This document shows, in pieces, positions 36,713 through 46,738 of a DNA stretch of 64,000 nt (position 1 is the stretch's first letter; each line of letters begins with the position of its first letter). Source of the stretch: Zanthoxylum bungeanum (lineage: Eukaryota > Streptophyta > Magnoliopsida > Sapindales > Rutaceae); assembly GCA_019454045.1 (NCBI GenBank), contig SKCR01037626.1, positions 1 through 64,000 on the forward strand. The letters are read 5' to 3'. The notes under the pieces are model-generated. The model made no database searches, was not told the DNA's origin, and saw nothing but the letters and a program-made list of their open reading frames with translations. The position numbers and the translations under genes are program-made.

Positions 36713-39700
36713 GATAGAATTGAAAGATTGACATTTAAAACATGATCCTAGGGAAAATGTATTTAAATGGTTTAATTTTCAAATTAGGAATTAAAAATTC
36801 AGGATGGTCCTGGAAAATAATAAGTTACTTTATTAGATAAAATAACATATTAAGCCTAAGCCCGAAGTTAATCAAACAATAGAGCATAATCTTTAGAAGA
36901 TCATGTGATGATAACTTAAGTGCTTAATCCATTAAACTTGTCGCATTAGACTCCTTAATTTCTGAATCAGAACTAAGGATTAGATCCTTAAAGTATGATG
37001 ATGAAATTGAAGGATCTTCTTAGATCTATATTTAGATTTTAGAAGTACAATTGCTATAATAACTCTTGAAGAGTTAATGACTATTCTCAAGGAGACAAAG
37101 TCAAAGTTTGCAATAGGTAAGTAGCGCAAGGCGCACCTTACTTCGATATTCTAGAAACCCGAGGCTTGGCCAAAGGCTTCTGAATGTGGAAAATGGGCAA
37201 ATGCAAAATCATTATAATCTTCTGGGAAGATAAAGGACATATCCCAAAATGTCTGCTTAAATTGTGGCAAATGGGATCGCGGAAGCGTGACTGCCGTTTG
37301 GACAAAGCAAACATGAAGGAACTGAAGACAAGGCAAGGCTTTGACTTCAAATATGTTTGTCAACATTATGTTCACAACTAGTATTAAAATTGGATTTTAA
37401 ATACTTAGTGTGGTACATATATATATATATACTGATGTTCAGAATCTGCTATGAGCAGGATACTGACTTCAATTGAGATTAATCTGCGAATTGGAAACGG
37501 GACGAAAGTCCCTGTTTCAACCGTAGATACCTAAGTTTAGGAACTACATTCAGGTGTGTACTTAAATTAGGAAACTGTTATAATGTAACTAGTTTGACTA
37601 GAAACATTATCTATATATCAGTGTTTAACCCGCTGCGGGTAAACCTTTATATTCTAGAACACTAAAGTGTTTTATTATATAAAGATGATATTGAGATAAA
37701 CACATTAGATGTGAATAACATCATTTATATTTTGAATATAAATAAATCTCAAACGTATAACGTGACAAACAAATAGCTCAAACTGATTTGATCAGATGAA
37801 ACATATTGTGGCATTGTTGTCTGGGACACAACTAAACAACAGTCGTATATCCACACTTTCGAAGACTGGGTACTTGGACTGATTTGATTCCATTCAAATA
37901 AAAGTCTACGAATCTACTTTATTGGGCAAAGTGCCTAAAACACTTTTTACTTGGTAAAAGTGCAAATGCCACTAATCTGTTAGCCCGAGTTCATACTGAA
38001 GCAAGTGGGCCCATGTCTAGCTAGGCTAGAGGTGGATATGAATATTTCGTGACCTTTACGGATGTGGCATCGCGTTATGGTTATGTGTTTCTTATGAAAC
38101 ACAAATCGGAAACTTTTAAAGTTTCGACACGAAATAGCCAAACAGATCGGCTAATGTATTAAACTGACACGGTAAGACTGTAACTGAAAATACTTAAACA
38201 ATAAGTTTCTCATATACTTGAAAGAGTATAGTATTCTTTCAATGAGGACTCCTCCTAGAACACGTCATTTTGACGGTGTGTCCGAACTGAATAACCGAAT
38301 TTTGTTAGACATGATAAGGTTAATCAGGAGTCGCTCTGAGCTACCATTTCCTTCAATGGATACGCATAAATAGTGCAAGACATATTTAGAATAAGGTTCC
38401 ATAAAATCTGTTTGACAGATTTCATATTAGATATGAACGGGAAAGAAACTGGGTTTCTCATTCCTGAAAATTTGGGAATGCTAGGCATATGTTTGGATGA
38501 TACCAAACTAGAACCCAAATTGGATAAGTGCCAATTGTATGTTATCCTAGGGATACCAAAGTATAGTAATTATACAACTCACATGAGAACAATGTTATTG
38601 TTGCTCACCATGCATTTTTCCTAAGAGGAATATCGATATGCAGTGGTAAGTGGGAGGATAGTAAAACTGGATGAAAATCGGAGTGATACTGTTCCAGGCA
38701 CTGATTCCTAGTGGAACGCATATAGTTCATCAAGGATGAAACTATACCAGTAATCTTCGAATACACAAGAACCGCGTAAGTCGGAGAGAATCAGAAAAAA
38801 TACTTGGGGTATTGGTTTCTGATCTCACCTCGTTAAGATGTCAATCTTATTGAGGAATACCAACTGACTACGTATGAGGAAGTGATACAAGGTATCGACT
38901 CCCTAATATGGCAAAGTGCCATATAAATCCAAAATGGATTCCATGTATATCAACTTAGTTTAGAAACTAGTTGATATACCGCAAGGCATTGTGCCTATTG
39001 GTACTATTCAGTCTTCATGGATGACAACATACCAACGTACTAAGCTAGACTTGTAGCAGAAAGGTATCGTTATCAACATTGTGTTGATTACGATTTAACC
39101 TTTTACCTGTTGCCATGGTAAATCCATTTGGTTAATGCTTGCTAAAGCTGCATATTTCATTTATGAAATATGTCAGCTGAACGGGAAAATCGCTTTCCTA
39201 AAAAGGAAACCTTTTGGAGGATGTTTACAACATCCTATCGATTTTGTCGTACCATAACTAGCAAACAAGGTTTGCAGGTTATTTGATCCATGTTTGGATT
39301 GTAGCAAGCATTAGGTTCTTGGAATTATCATTTTGATGTAATCATAATGGAGTATGATTTAATTCAAAACAAAAATGATTCTTGTGTATAAAAGGAGGTT
39401 AGTGGGAGTGCACTGACAGTGGCTTGTCCTATAAATAATGATAACATGTTATTTCTTGGAAATGATATTCCCATAATAATAATCGGTGAAAGCTTGGCTT
39501 TCGAGAAAACTCTCTGAGAAATCGTACATTGAAAAATGTACGTGACCTGGTGTCTCATACGCTTTGAGCATATGGAATCACAAATAGGCCAATCCAAGAG
39601 ATAGTCACTGGATTGATGTTAAGAACGTCCTTTAGTATCTTAGAGAACTAAGGATGCTATCTTAAACTATGGAGAAGGAGAACTTGAAGTGACTGTGTTC

Positions 39701-40145
39701 ACTACTGCAAGTTTCCTAACCGATATAGAAACGACTATAAGTCACAAACGGTACTATAAAGTTTGAACAACAGAACTGTGAGCTGGAAATCTTCCAAGCA
39801 AGATACTGTTACCGAATAAACAACAAATGCGGGTTATTGCTGCAGCTGAGGCAGCAATAGAAGCCATCTGGGTCAATAAAAAATCTAATTAGATTAGATA
39901 TAGTTCTGTTAGCAGCTGAGCTAGGCGTCAGCACAGGCTAAAGAATTAATGGTCTCTTCAACGATCCGGATACATACTTCGATATTCCTCTGATTCGTTC
40001 GGATCATACATCGTAGCGATGTGATGATCGAATAAATATCATCAGACGATAATCATGCAAATCCGCTGACGAAAACATTTTCTCAGCAGTTTGAGCGAAC
40101 CGTACATAGTTCGGGTAGTAGACACTCGAGTGACTGGCTATAGGC
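36713..40145 (+). pseudogene. Decayed Ty1/copia gag-pol of element F
   Basis: This aligns along its length with the gag-pol of A and B but is full of indels and stops. The gag start codon reads ATA (36713) where A has ATG. A zinc-knuckle relic lies near 37240-37310, a protease relic (IFDSG region changed, with stop) near 37390, an integrase zinc-finger relic near 37800-37930 and an integrase core relic near 37990-38300. Reverse transcriptase starts near 38960; near 39190-39245 it carries the frame pattern FLKRKPFGGCLQHP also seen in B. An RNase H relic lies at about 39830-40030. It encodes no usable product. Confidence 0.85.
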
Positions 40146-40157
40146 CAAGTGGGAGAT
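40146..40157 (+). other. Polypurine tract of element F
   Basis: CAAGTGGGAGAT directly precedes LTR start TGTTGGACAATT. Confidence 0.88.
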
Positions 40158-42234
40158 TGTTGGACAATTATGACCCATAGCATCACTATTTGTACAGATC
40201 ATGGTGTTGTTGTACAAATTAACTATGTGACAAATGAGATTGCTCTCTTATCATTTGTGATTAGATCACCAAGATGTATAAATGATATGAGTTCCCTATG
40301 ATTTGTTCCTAGATTGAGAATGATATGAGACAATATCAATCCATGAAGGATAAATCATTAAATATCCCTAGTCAGAGTATTATCGAGATCAGACATCGAT
40401 AAATACGTAAAAGACTAGTATTACACTTGTGCGCGTTGTGAGGGCATAACGACATAGTTCTCATATATTTGGGTATAAGATACTCATGCAAGTGTAATAG
40501 GAGGTTGTGTTTTACTGATGGTACGGGAAACAGCTTCGCTCTGGATAGACCCCATTGGAATTCCAATGGTAGTATGACTATGTGTCTATGGAAGTCCGAA
40601 ATCAGGGTAGGTGTATTTGGTCTTAACTTGAGACTTGCACCGCTAATACTTACGACAATCAATATACTTTGGTTTTGGTCGTCCAGGGCTTTAACCGGTT
40701 TCTGTGTACGCCTCTTCTGGGTATATCGAGAATCGTAGTGTGTTGGGTGTGATGTCAAGACGGAAGTATCACTTCAGTCATATGGAGATGATTGTCACGT
40801 AGGATACGGTACTAGTACTCTTATGTACTGCAGTCATCGGGATAAAATGACAAGGTCAGGTTTATCCGATTATAGAGACTAGTTACCAGACATCCGACAT
40901 GTGCTTCGTACGAGGCAGACATAATTCCAGCCACAAGCCTAGCACGTGATCATTCGATACTAGATCGAAATACGCAATACTACGTATACTACGCCTGATA
41001 TAGATCCTTTATTCCTGTAAGGATATTTCTGGAGAATTGGGTAGGCATGGCGCTTTGCTAGAAGCCAACCTTGTCTTGTAAATCGGTATAAACGTAGTAC
41101 TAGGTACTTACGTGTTCGGATAGTCCGACGACCGAATTTACTGCCAACATATCCGGGGATCTCATGGGTCGCTTCCTGAAGATTCACCGATGACGTATGA
41201 CTCACACTTTTAATTAATCTGGGATTAATTAGATGAGAGAGAAAATTAATCTGGGATTAATTGAGGAGATATTTTATCTAGGATAAAATATCAATTAAAG
41301 AGAGAAAACGATTAATTTGGAATTAATCAATAAATTAATATTCGATATATTAAACGAAATTGGATTTCGACGCAGAATTGAAATTAGATTTTAATTCGGG
41401 CGAACGAGTTAATTTAGAATTAATTCGTTAGCGACGTGAATAGTGATTTCACTAGGCATAATCATTTAATTACGTCGCGACGGAAAATTCGTTAATTTGG
41501 AATTAGTGAACCCGAGCCTGGGATTGTTTGCGAGCGCATTCGCATTTCGAATTCGAGTGCGGCACGCAAGTCAAATCAAGTGTCAAATCATTAGTCACAT
41601 CAAACGTCAAATCACATGTCACTTTAGTGATGTGACAATTGATTGATTGATTGATGTGAGTTGATGGAAGTTGATGGCAAGCATTTAATGCTATTTTGTA
41701 GCCAAAATTTGTGTGTTGACTTTTGGAAGGCTTTTACACAATTTTTTGGTATATGTTTATTTTTGATTTTGGAAATCAAATAAGCTAATACACAACTTCC
41801 TTCTCTCTCTTTTGGCTCACGAATTTGGAGCCAAATTTTCTCTCTTCATCTCACGTCCAACAATGGCATTTCTTCACTGGTTTGGCAGTCCACTGCCGAG
41901 AGCTAAGAAGGAAATGGGAAGCAAAGTGCTTGATTTTTATGGCAAAAATCATGAGAGCTATCACTCCGAGAGACATGCGAAGGTGATAGGGAAGTCCACC
42001 CATGAGCTTGGAATCGTTTGACGAAGCTTGGAGCTTGACGAAGATGATCCAAATGACCGAAAATGTGGACTGCAAGCAGCTCACTGCCGTGAGCAGTAAA
42101 GAGGCAGAAAATCATTTTTGTTCATTTTCGCGTCGCTCAACCGCTCGATGTAAGTATTCCGTATTTTCATCGTATGTATTCACGTGTGTTTTCTTGCTTT
42201 GTATTCGATCCTCGGGGCCGTAGAAACTCCAACA
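40158..42234 (+). repeat. 3' LTR of element F
   Basis: This intact 2077-bp LTR ends CTCCAACA and is followed by TGGCT and the subtilase sequence. It shows the empty site of H. Confidence 0.95.
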
Positions 42235-42958
42235 TGGCTGATGCAACTATGCTTCTGTCAATGGTGCTTGCTCCCACAGTAAGTATCCATGGTGCGTCAT
42301 TAACTAAAGTATAATGATCTGGTCCAAAATTAGCTGCCGAAATACTAACAAAAACGCCTTTTTGGGTAGCGAAAAATGTTGCAATCGCTATTGAGTTAGC
42401 AAAGAAGTGCGAGAAACCAACACCAAATGAAAGCGAAAGCACATCAACGCCGTCTTCAACAGCAGTTTCAATTGCTGCAATAACTAAGCTCTCTGGAGAA
42501 TTTTTTGCATCTGTTGACTAATAAAAAACTTTGTACATTGCTAAGTGAGCTAACTGTGTCATGCCTAATGCAGTGCCATTGGCCGGACCAAACAAATTGG
42601 CACCATTAACAAAATTCCCAGTGGCTGTACTTGCTGTGTGGGTCCCATGCCCTTCATAATCAATAGGTGGCTCACCATTGGTACCAAAGAAATTTCTTGC
42701 CCCAATAAGCTTGTTATTACAAGCCGCCCCTTCTAATTCACATTTTCCTTTCCACTTTGCTGGTGGTGGAGGCATGCCTTGATCACTAAACGAAGGATGC
42801 CTATGTGTTATTCCTGAGTCCAATACTCCAATAATAACTCCTTTTCCCATATTTGAATCTTTCCAAATTCTTGAATTTTGATGCAAACCCAAGAAGCTAG
42901 GAGTGTGTGTTGTATGTAGTTGCAATTTCTTTTCAACATGGCTGATATAAAAACGCCT
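42235..42958 (-). pseudogene. Subtilase copy 2, N-terminal piece (about residues 101-340)
   Basis: This aligns with 16150-16860 of copy 1 and keeps D144 (GVLDSGI, though followed by THRHPSF) and H201 (GHGTHTAS). A stop at the codon after KVFY near 42522 (copy 1 KVFDY) breaks the frame, and one G is missing near 42943. Past 42953 the sequence jumps to the part encoding about residue 300, so copy 2 is fused to copy 3. The signal peptide and propeptide of copy 2 are absent. Confidence 0.93.
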
Positions 42959-42975
42959 TTTTGGGTAGCGGAAAA
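42951..42975 (-). pseudogene. Subtilase copy 3, first piece and copy 2/copy 3 junction
   Basis: The 25 bp AAAAACGCCTTTTTGGGTAG plus CGGAAAA match copy 1 near 16260-16285 (residues around 293-301). They are joined directly to copy 2 sequence matching about 16860. The junction shares a short A-run, consistent with a microhomology or unequal-crossover deletion. GAAAA (42971-42975) is the left target duplication of element C. Confidence 0.85.
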
Positions 42976-43512
42976 TGTTGGAAATTATTGATTGAGAATT
43001 ATTTGGTGCTGTTAAATAACAACAATTAGTAATAATTTCATGTTGGAAATTATTAAGTAACAACAAGAGTTGTTAATCAAATAATTAAGTAACATCAAGA
43101 GTTGTTAAGTAACAACAATTAGTAAAATGTTAAGTGGGGAACATATGGTACACCCATGATGGTAGCATTTTTGGAAGTGTTAGAGAAAGTCATTATGCAT
43201 ACAAATACATGTGATTACATAGTAATCAATGCATGTGATTAAATAGTAATCAAAGATTAATAGTAATCCATGCATGTGAGCTAATAGTGACTTGGTTTCC
43301 CTCCTATAAATAAGACCATTTGCTTATTGAGTTAAGCAATCAATTAAGTTTGATTAAGAGGTCTCTACAAGCTTAAAGGTATGCAATTGTGTTGTTGTTA
43401 ATATAGATTTATTTCAATTAGTTTGTAAATAAATCTAGGACTAGTAATACATGTATGGTTAGATCCTAAGAGAACAAAGTTGTAAATATATTAGGGATTT
43501 TGTTTCCTAACA
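42976..43512 (+). repeat. 5' LTR of element C
   Basis: The 537-bp LTR has TG...CA ends. It contains repeated AAGTAACAACA(A/T) blocks near its start and TATAAATA at 43315-43322, a good TATA box. Confidence 0.95.
43315..43322 (+). promoter_or_regulatory. TATA box in 5' LTR of C
   Basis: TATAAATA follows TTTCCCTCC and is conserved in the 3' LTR (59370-59377), about 200 bp before the LTR end. Confidence 0.7.
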
Positions 43513-43513
43513 T

Positions 43514-43525
43514 TGGTATCAGAGC
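43514..43525 (+). other. Primer-binding site of element C
   Basis: TGGTATCAGAGC, canonical tRNA-Met type, lies one base after the LTR end. Confidence 0.93.
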
Positions 43526-43827
43526 TTAAATGCATGTTTTCTAGTTAGGTTACACAAAAATTGCATGAACATGTATGAAAAATGTTGAAAATGCTTCTGG
43601 TTTTTGTTTTTACAAAAATGATTTTCTTCCAACTTTGGGCCATAATAACTCTCTGTAGAAAATTGATAATTGCATGTTCAAATATGTTTTTAAAACTAGG
43701 TCATGAGATCTTCAATTTGGTATATCATTTGCTTAATTAAGATTAAAATGGAGAAAGATATGGACCCTAGAAGTTGGCTAGATGAATATGTTTTTACCCA
43801 TAAAAACACTCCCAAAATAGATGTACT

Positions 43828-44068
43828 ACATGTCATCCGCTATTTAGAGAAGAGGACGACAAGTCATCTGGATTATGTACGACAAGTTGTACGTGTGCCT
43901 CGTTTGCAGATGGCAAGTCGTCCGGTTTATGTACGACAAGTCATACGCATAACACCGAGAATGATGACATGTCGTCCAGAACATATCAACCGACAAGTTG
44001 GCTGGAAGTATAAGATCTAAACGACATGTCATACGGCCACAGAACAAGCGGACGACATGTCATCCGCA
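43828..44068. repeat. Phased near-palindromic ACA(A/T)GTC array
   Basis: Nine occurrences of the core ACA(A/T)GT(C/T), usually within CGACA(A/T)GTC(A/G)T(A/C)CG, start at 43828, 43859, 43882, 43913, 43936, 43967, 43993, 44024 and 44055. Gaps are 31, 23, 31, 23, 31, 26, 31 and 31 bp. The spacer between cores is not conserved. The core is close to the perfect palindrome CGACATGTCG. Confidence 0.85.
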
Positions 44069-44084
44069 CGTGTGACTCGGTCGA

Positions 44085-44225
44085 AATTGGCAGGCGCGTG
44101 AGAGCGCGTGAGGGTTAGTGGGAGCCCGTGGCCGGCGTGTGGAGGAGCGTGTAGGCGCGTGAGACACTCCTGAGGCGTATGTATGGCGCGTGAAGTTTTG
44201 TGTCGGCCTGTGTGGGTCATGTCTG
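44085..44225. other. GC-rich island with GCGCGTG words
   Basis: In strongly AT-rich surroundings this stretch is rich in G and C and repeats GGCGCGTGAG-type words (near 44090, 44103, 44152 and 44188). No coding frame was recognised. It may be an independently acquired sequence or a structured RNA segment. Confidence 0.6.
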
Positions 44226-44429
44226 TATCGGTTTGCTTCGGTAATTCCGATTCGCCATGATTAAATGTCTAATCCTTTTTACATATTGTATTAATCGGCC
44301 ATGATAAATTTGTTTTATCATATAAAGTTTGTGTTTATGTAAATAAATATCTTTATGATGTTTATTTTATTCAATGTAACTTTGTGTTTCATTGTATTGA
44401 TTTTTCCTTGTATTTGTTACAGAAAAATC

Positions 44430-44837
44430 ATGGCGATTATTCGAAGAGTTGAAAAAATGATTACGACACACACAGACAGGGATATGATATCAGACATGTT
44501 GTTGAATATGGATAAATATCGAATGAGTGAAAGCGATGATATGATTTCGCATATCATCACTTTCAATATCATGTTACAGGAGTCTATCTGGGCAGGTAAT
44601 TGGATAGGACAGCCAAATAGATTAAGATTACTGAGAAACACTCTCCCCAAGATATGGCAAAAACAACTTACTCGTTTTTGGATATTAGTAAAACGTGAGG
44701 AAAAAAATGTTCCTTATAATAAAGCCATTGAAAGGTTAGCGTTTCAGTATCTCCGACATAAGGCAAATAATACAATTTTTCATTTGATGTCTCGGAAACG
44801 TTGTAAGGATCCTAAATTTGCTATAGGTTTTCCATAG
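44430..44837 (+). CDS. Extra ORF in leader of element C, gag-like
   Basis: The frame gives 135 aa from MAIIRRVEKM (ATG at 44430). An in-frame Met at 44355 exists but would add a hydrophobic stretch, and TATTTGTTACAG at 44411-44422 looks like a 3' splice site, so 44430 is preferred. The stretch MSESDDMISHIITFNIMLQE, then LRLLRNTLPKIW near residue 70, resembles the central helical part of copia gag proteins. There is no zinc knuckle. It lies upstream of and separate from the normal gag at 45317. It could be a gag duplicate, a captured fragment or a chance frame. Function is unknown. Confidence 0.45.
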   Translation: MAIIRRVEKMITTHTDRDMISDMLLNMDKYRMSESDDMISHIITFNIMLQESIWAGNWIGQPNRLRLLRNTLPKIWQKQLTRFWILVKREEKNVPYNKAIERLAFQYLRHKANNTIFHLMSRKRCKDPKFAIGFP

Positions 44838-45316
44838 GTGTCCAAGATCAATTACGAGTTACCTAAGAGTTTGAGGATTCGTATCCCAAAACATATATTA
44901 GTTGGGACTCTACAACTGGGAAAATTATTATTGTAAAATATTAATTTCTATCATGTGTTTTTTTTTCTGTGTGTAATGATTTGTTATTTCACGGCATGTA
45001 AATATTGTATTTATATGTATAGATGTTCTATGTTGAATTTAATTTATGTAATTAAATCAATGAGTGTCATGTACATTAATTGTCGCATGATTAAGAGGTT
45101 CTAAAAATTTATGTAATTTTTTAGAGAATGATTTTACATGATTGATTATGTTGATAATATTTTTACATTGGGTAATTAGATGATGATTGGACACATAGTG
45201 GCCTTTTGACTCTAACCCCATTGAAGAATTTTATTAAACATAATTCATTTCATGATAAAATAAACAAAAGTATTAACAATTGTGCATGAATGTCTGTAGA
45301 AACTTTGTGTTTTTTA

Positions 45317-46738
45317 ATGGCTTCCGCAACAAAGAACATTATCGGTGAACTCAACAAGGGTGAGAAACTGAATGGCGATAATTATGAAATTTGGAGCATG
45401 AAAATCCAATATATGCTAGAAGAACAAAAGGTTCTTGAAACTCTGAAAAATGAGCATGGATGAACCTGAACAGGGCACTACGGCCCAACACAGGCGAGAC
45501 CGATAGGCTTATGAGGCCTGGAAAAAAAAGAATTCCATTGCCCGCATTACATTGCTAAGCAGTATGGATAATGACCTAATGAAAGAGTTCAGGAAATTTG
45601 ACATGGCTAAGGACATGTGGTCCACACTAGCTGAAAAGTTTGGTAGTACATCAATAACCAAACTCAGGTCACTGACAATCAAGTTTGACACATACAAGAA
45701 ACGCCCTGAGTTTACTATGTCAAAACACTTAAGGCAAATGTCATGATTACTGAACTGGCAGATGCTGGACATGTTCTTACAGATGAACAGAAAGTCCAAG
45801 CGGTCATTCGTTCTCTTCCAAATAGCTGGGAGCATATGAAGATGCATTTGACCCACAATGAGAGCATCAAAACATTTGATGATGCTAAACGTCACCTTGA
45901 ATTAGAAAGCGACCGACTCGCGGCCGTTAAGTCAAATACTGAAGTGTATATGATAGAAACTAACAAACCTGGGGGTTTCAAGAAGAAAATAAAATTTCAT
46001 AGTGGTGAGTTCCAGTTCGGAAAAGAACAAAATTCTCCCAAGCCAGAAAAGAAACAGAAAACCAATCAACATGGGAAAGGAAAACGTCCTACCAAAAAGA
46101 AAAACATGGTAAAGGTTAAATGTTTTAACTGTGGTAAGAAATGTCATTTTGCTCGTGACTGCACTGAGCCTAAAAAGGTGAATACCTTTCATGCATATTT
46201 AAATGAAATATGTGTTTCAAGTTCAATCTTTCTAACTGAATCTAATCCTTTATGGACTGTAGACTCAGGAGCCACAGACCATGTAGCGAAGGATAAAGAT
46301 GCCTTCGTGGAATTTCGACGAATTTCACCTGGGGTGAAGTGGATATATGTTGGAAACAACTCACAGGTTGAAATCAAAGGAATAGGAACATGCAAGTTAG
46401 TCATGCATGGTGGAAAAACTTTACTACTACATGATGTATTGTTTGCTCCACAAATTCATCGAAATTTAGTTTATGTGTTGGTTTTGGTTAATTTAGGTTT
46501 CAATTTGAACTTCCATAAATTTGGTATTGATTTGTACTTAGGAACAATTCTACCTTCTCAGTGTTTCAATCACAATTCCAGTTTTTCGTTTGTTACCTCA
46601 ACTATCAATAATGATGGTGATGTAATTGTATGGCATGCTAGACTTGGCCACATTGGCCAGCAAAGAATGAACAGATTAGCCAAAGAAGGCTTTCTGGGAA
46701 ATATTGAGAAGGTAGAATTGTCAACCAGTGAATATTGC
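45317..46738 (+). pseudogene. Copia gag-protease of element C, 5' part
   Basis: The gag start reads MASATKNIIGELNKGEKLNG at 45317 and has the usual N-terminal gag motif (NYEIWSMKIQYML). A frameshift near 45460, a stop near 45510 and a further shift near 45740 break it. From 45743 a long frame carries the rest of gag. The zinc knuckle CFNCGKKCHFARDC (46120-46161) is complete. The protease motif VDSGATDHV near 46258 is intact. The integrase zinc-finger start is HARLGHIGQQRMNRL, with SEYC at the very end, where element B is inserted. Copia identity is certain. The copy is dead through frameshifts and B. Confidence 0.9.

Larger units (their letters stand above)
23608..42234 (+). mobile_element. 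Element F: copia retrotransposon with element H nested in its 5' LTR
   Basis: F occupies 18.6 kb including H, or about 9.9 kb without it. It begins TGTTGGACAATTATGACCC at 23608 and ends CTCCAACA at 42234. The target duplication is TGGCC (23603-23607) and TGGCT (42235-42239), one mismatch. The LTRs are 2079 bp (23608-25452 plus 34202-34435) and 2077 bp (40158-42234), about 95% identical by eye over the first 285 bp. The internal region is a long leader plus a heavily decayed gag-pol. F is in the same family as A, B and D and interrupts subtilase copy 2 near residue 338. Confidence 0.93.
43526..45316 (+). other. Long leader of element C
   Basis: At 1.8 kb between PBS and gag, this is far longer than the leader of compact copia elements. 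It contains the phased palindrome array (43828-44068), a GC-rich island (44085-44225) and a separate ORF (44430-44837). About 44840-45310 is AT-rich with nothing recognised. Confidence 0.75.

Noticed and set aside
42518..43066. 182-aa frame ending in subtilase as a new gene start
   Set aside because: Its first part is LTR of element C read on the opposite strand, joined by chance to pseudogene copy 2.
43703..44020. 105-aa frame through the phased palindrome array as a gene
   Set aside because: Its content is mostly the repeat; no family resemblance and no clear start context.
43828..44068. CRISPR-like array because of regular 31-bp spacing
   Set aside because: The repeated core is only about 7-14 bp, imperfect, and lies in a eukaryotic retrotransposon leader with no cas genes.
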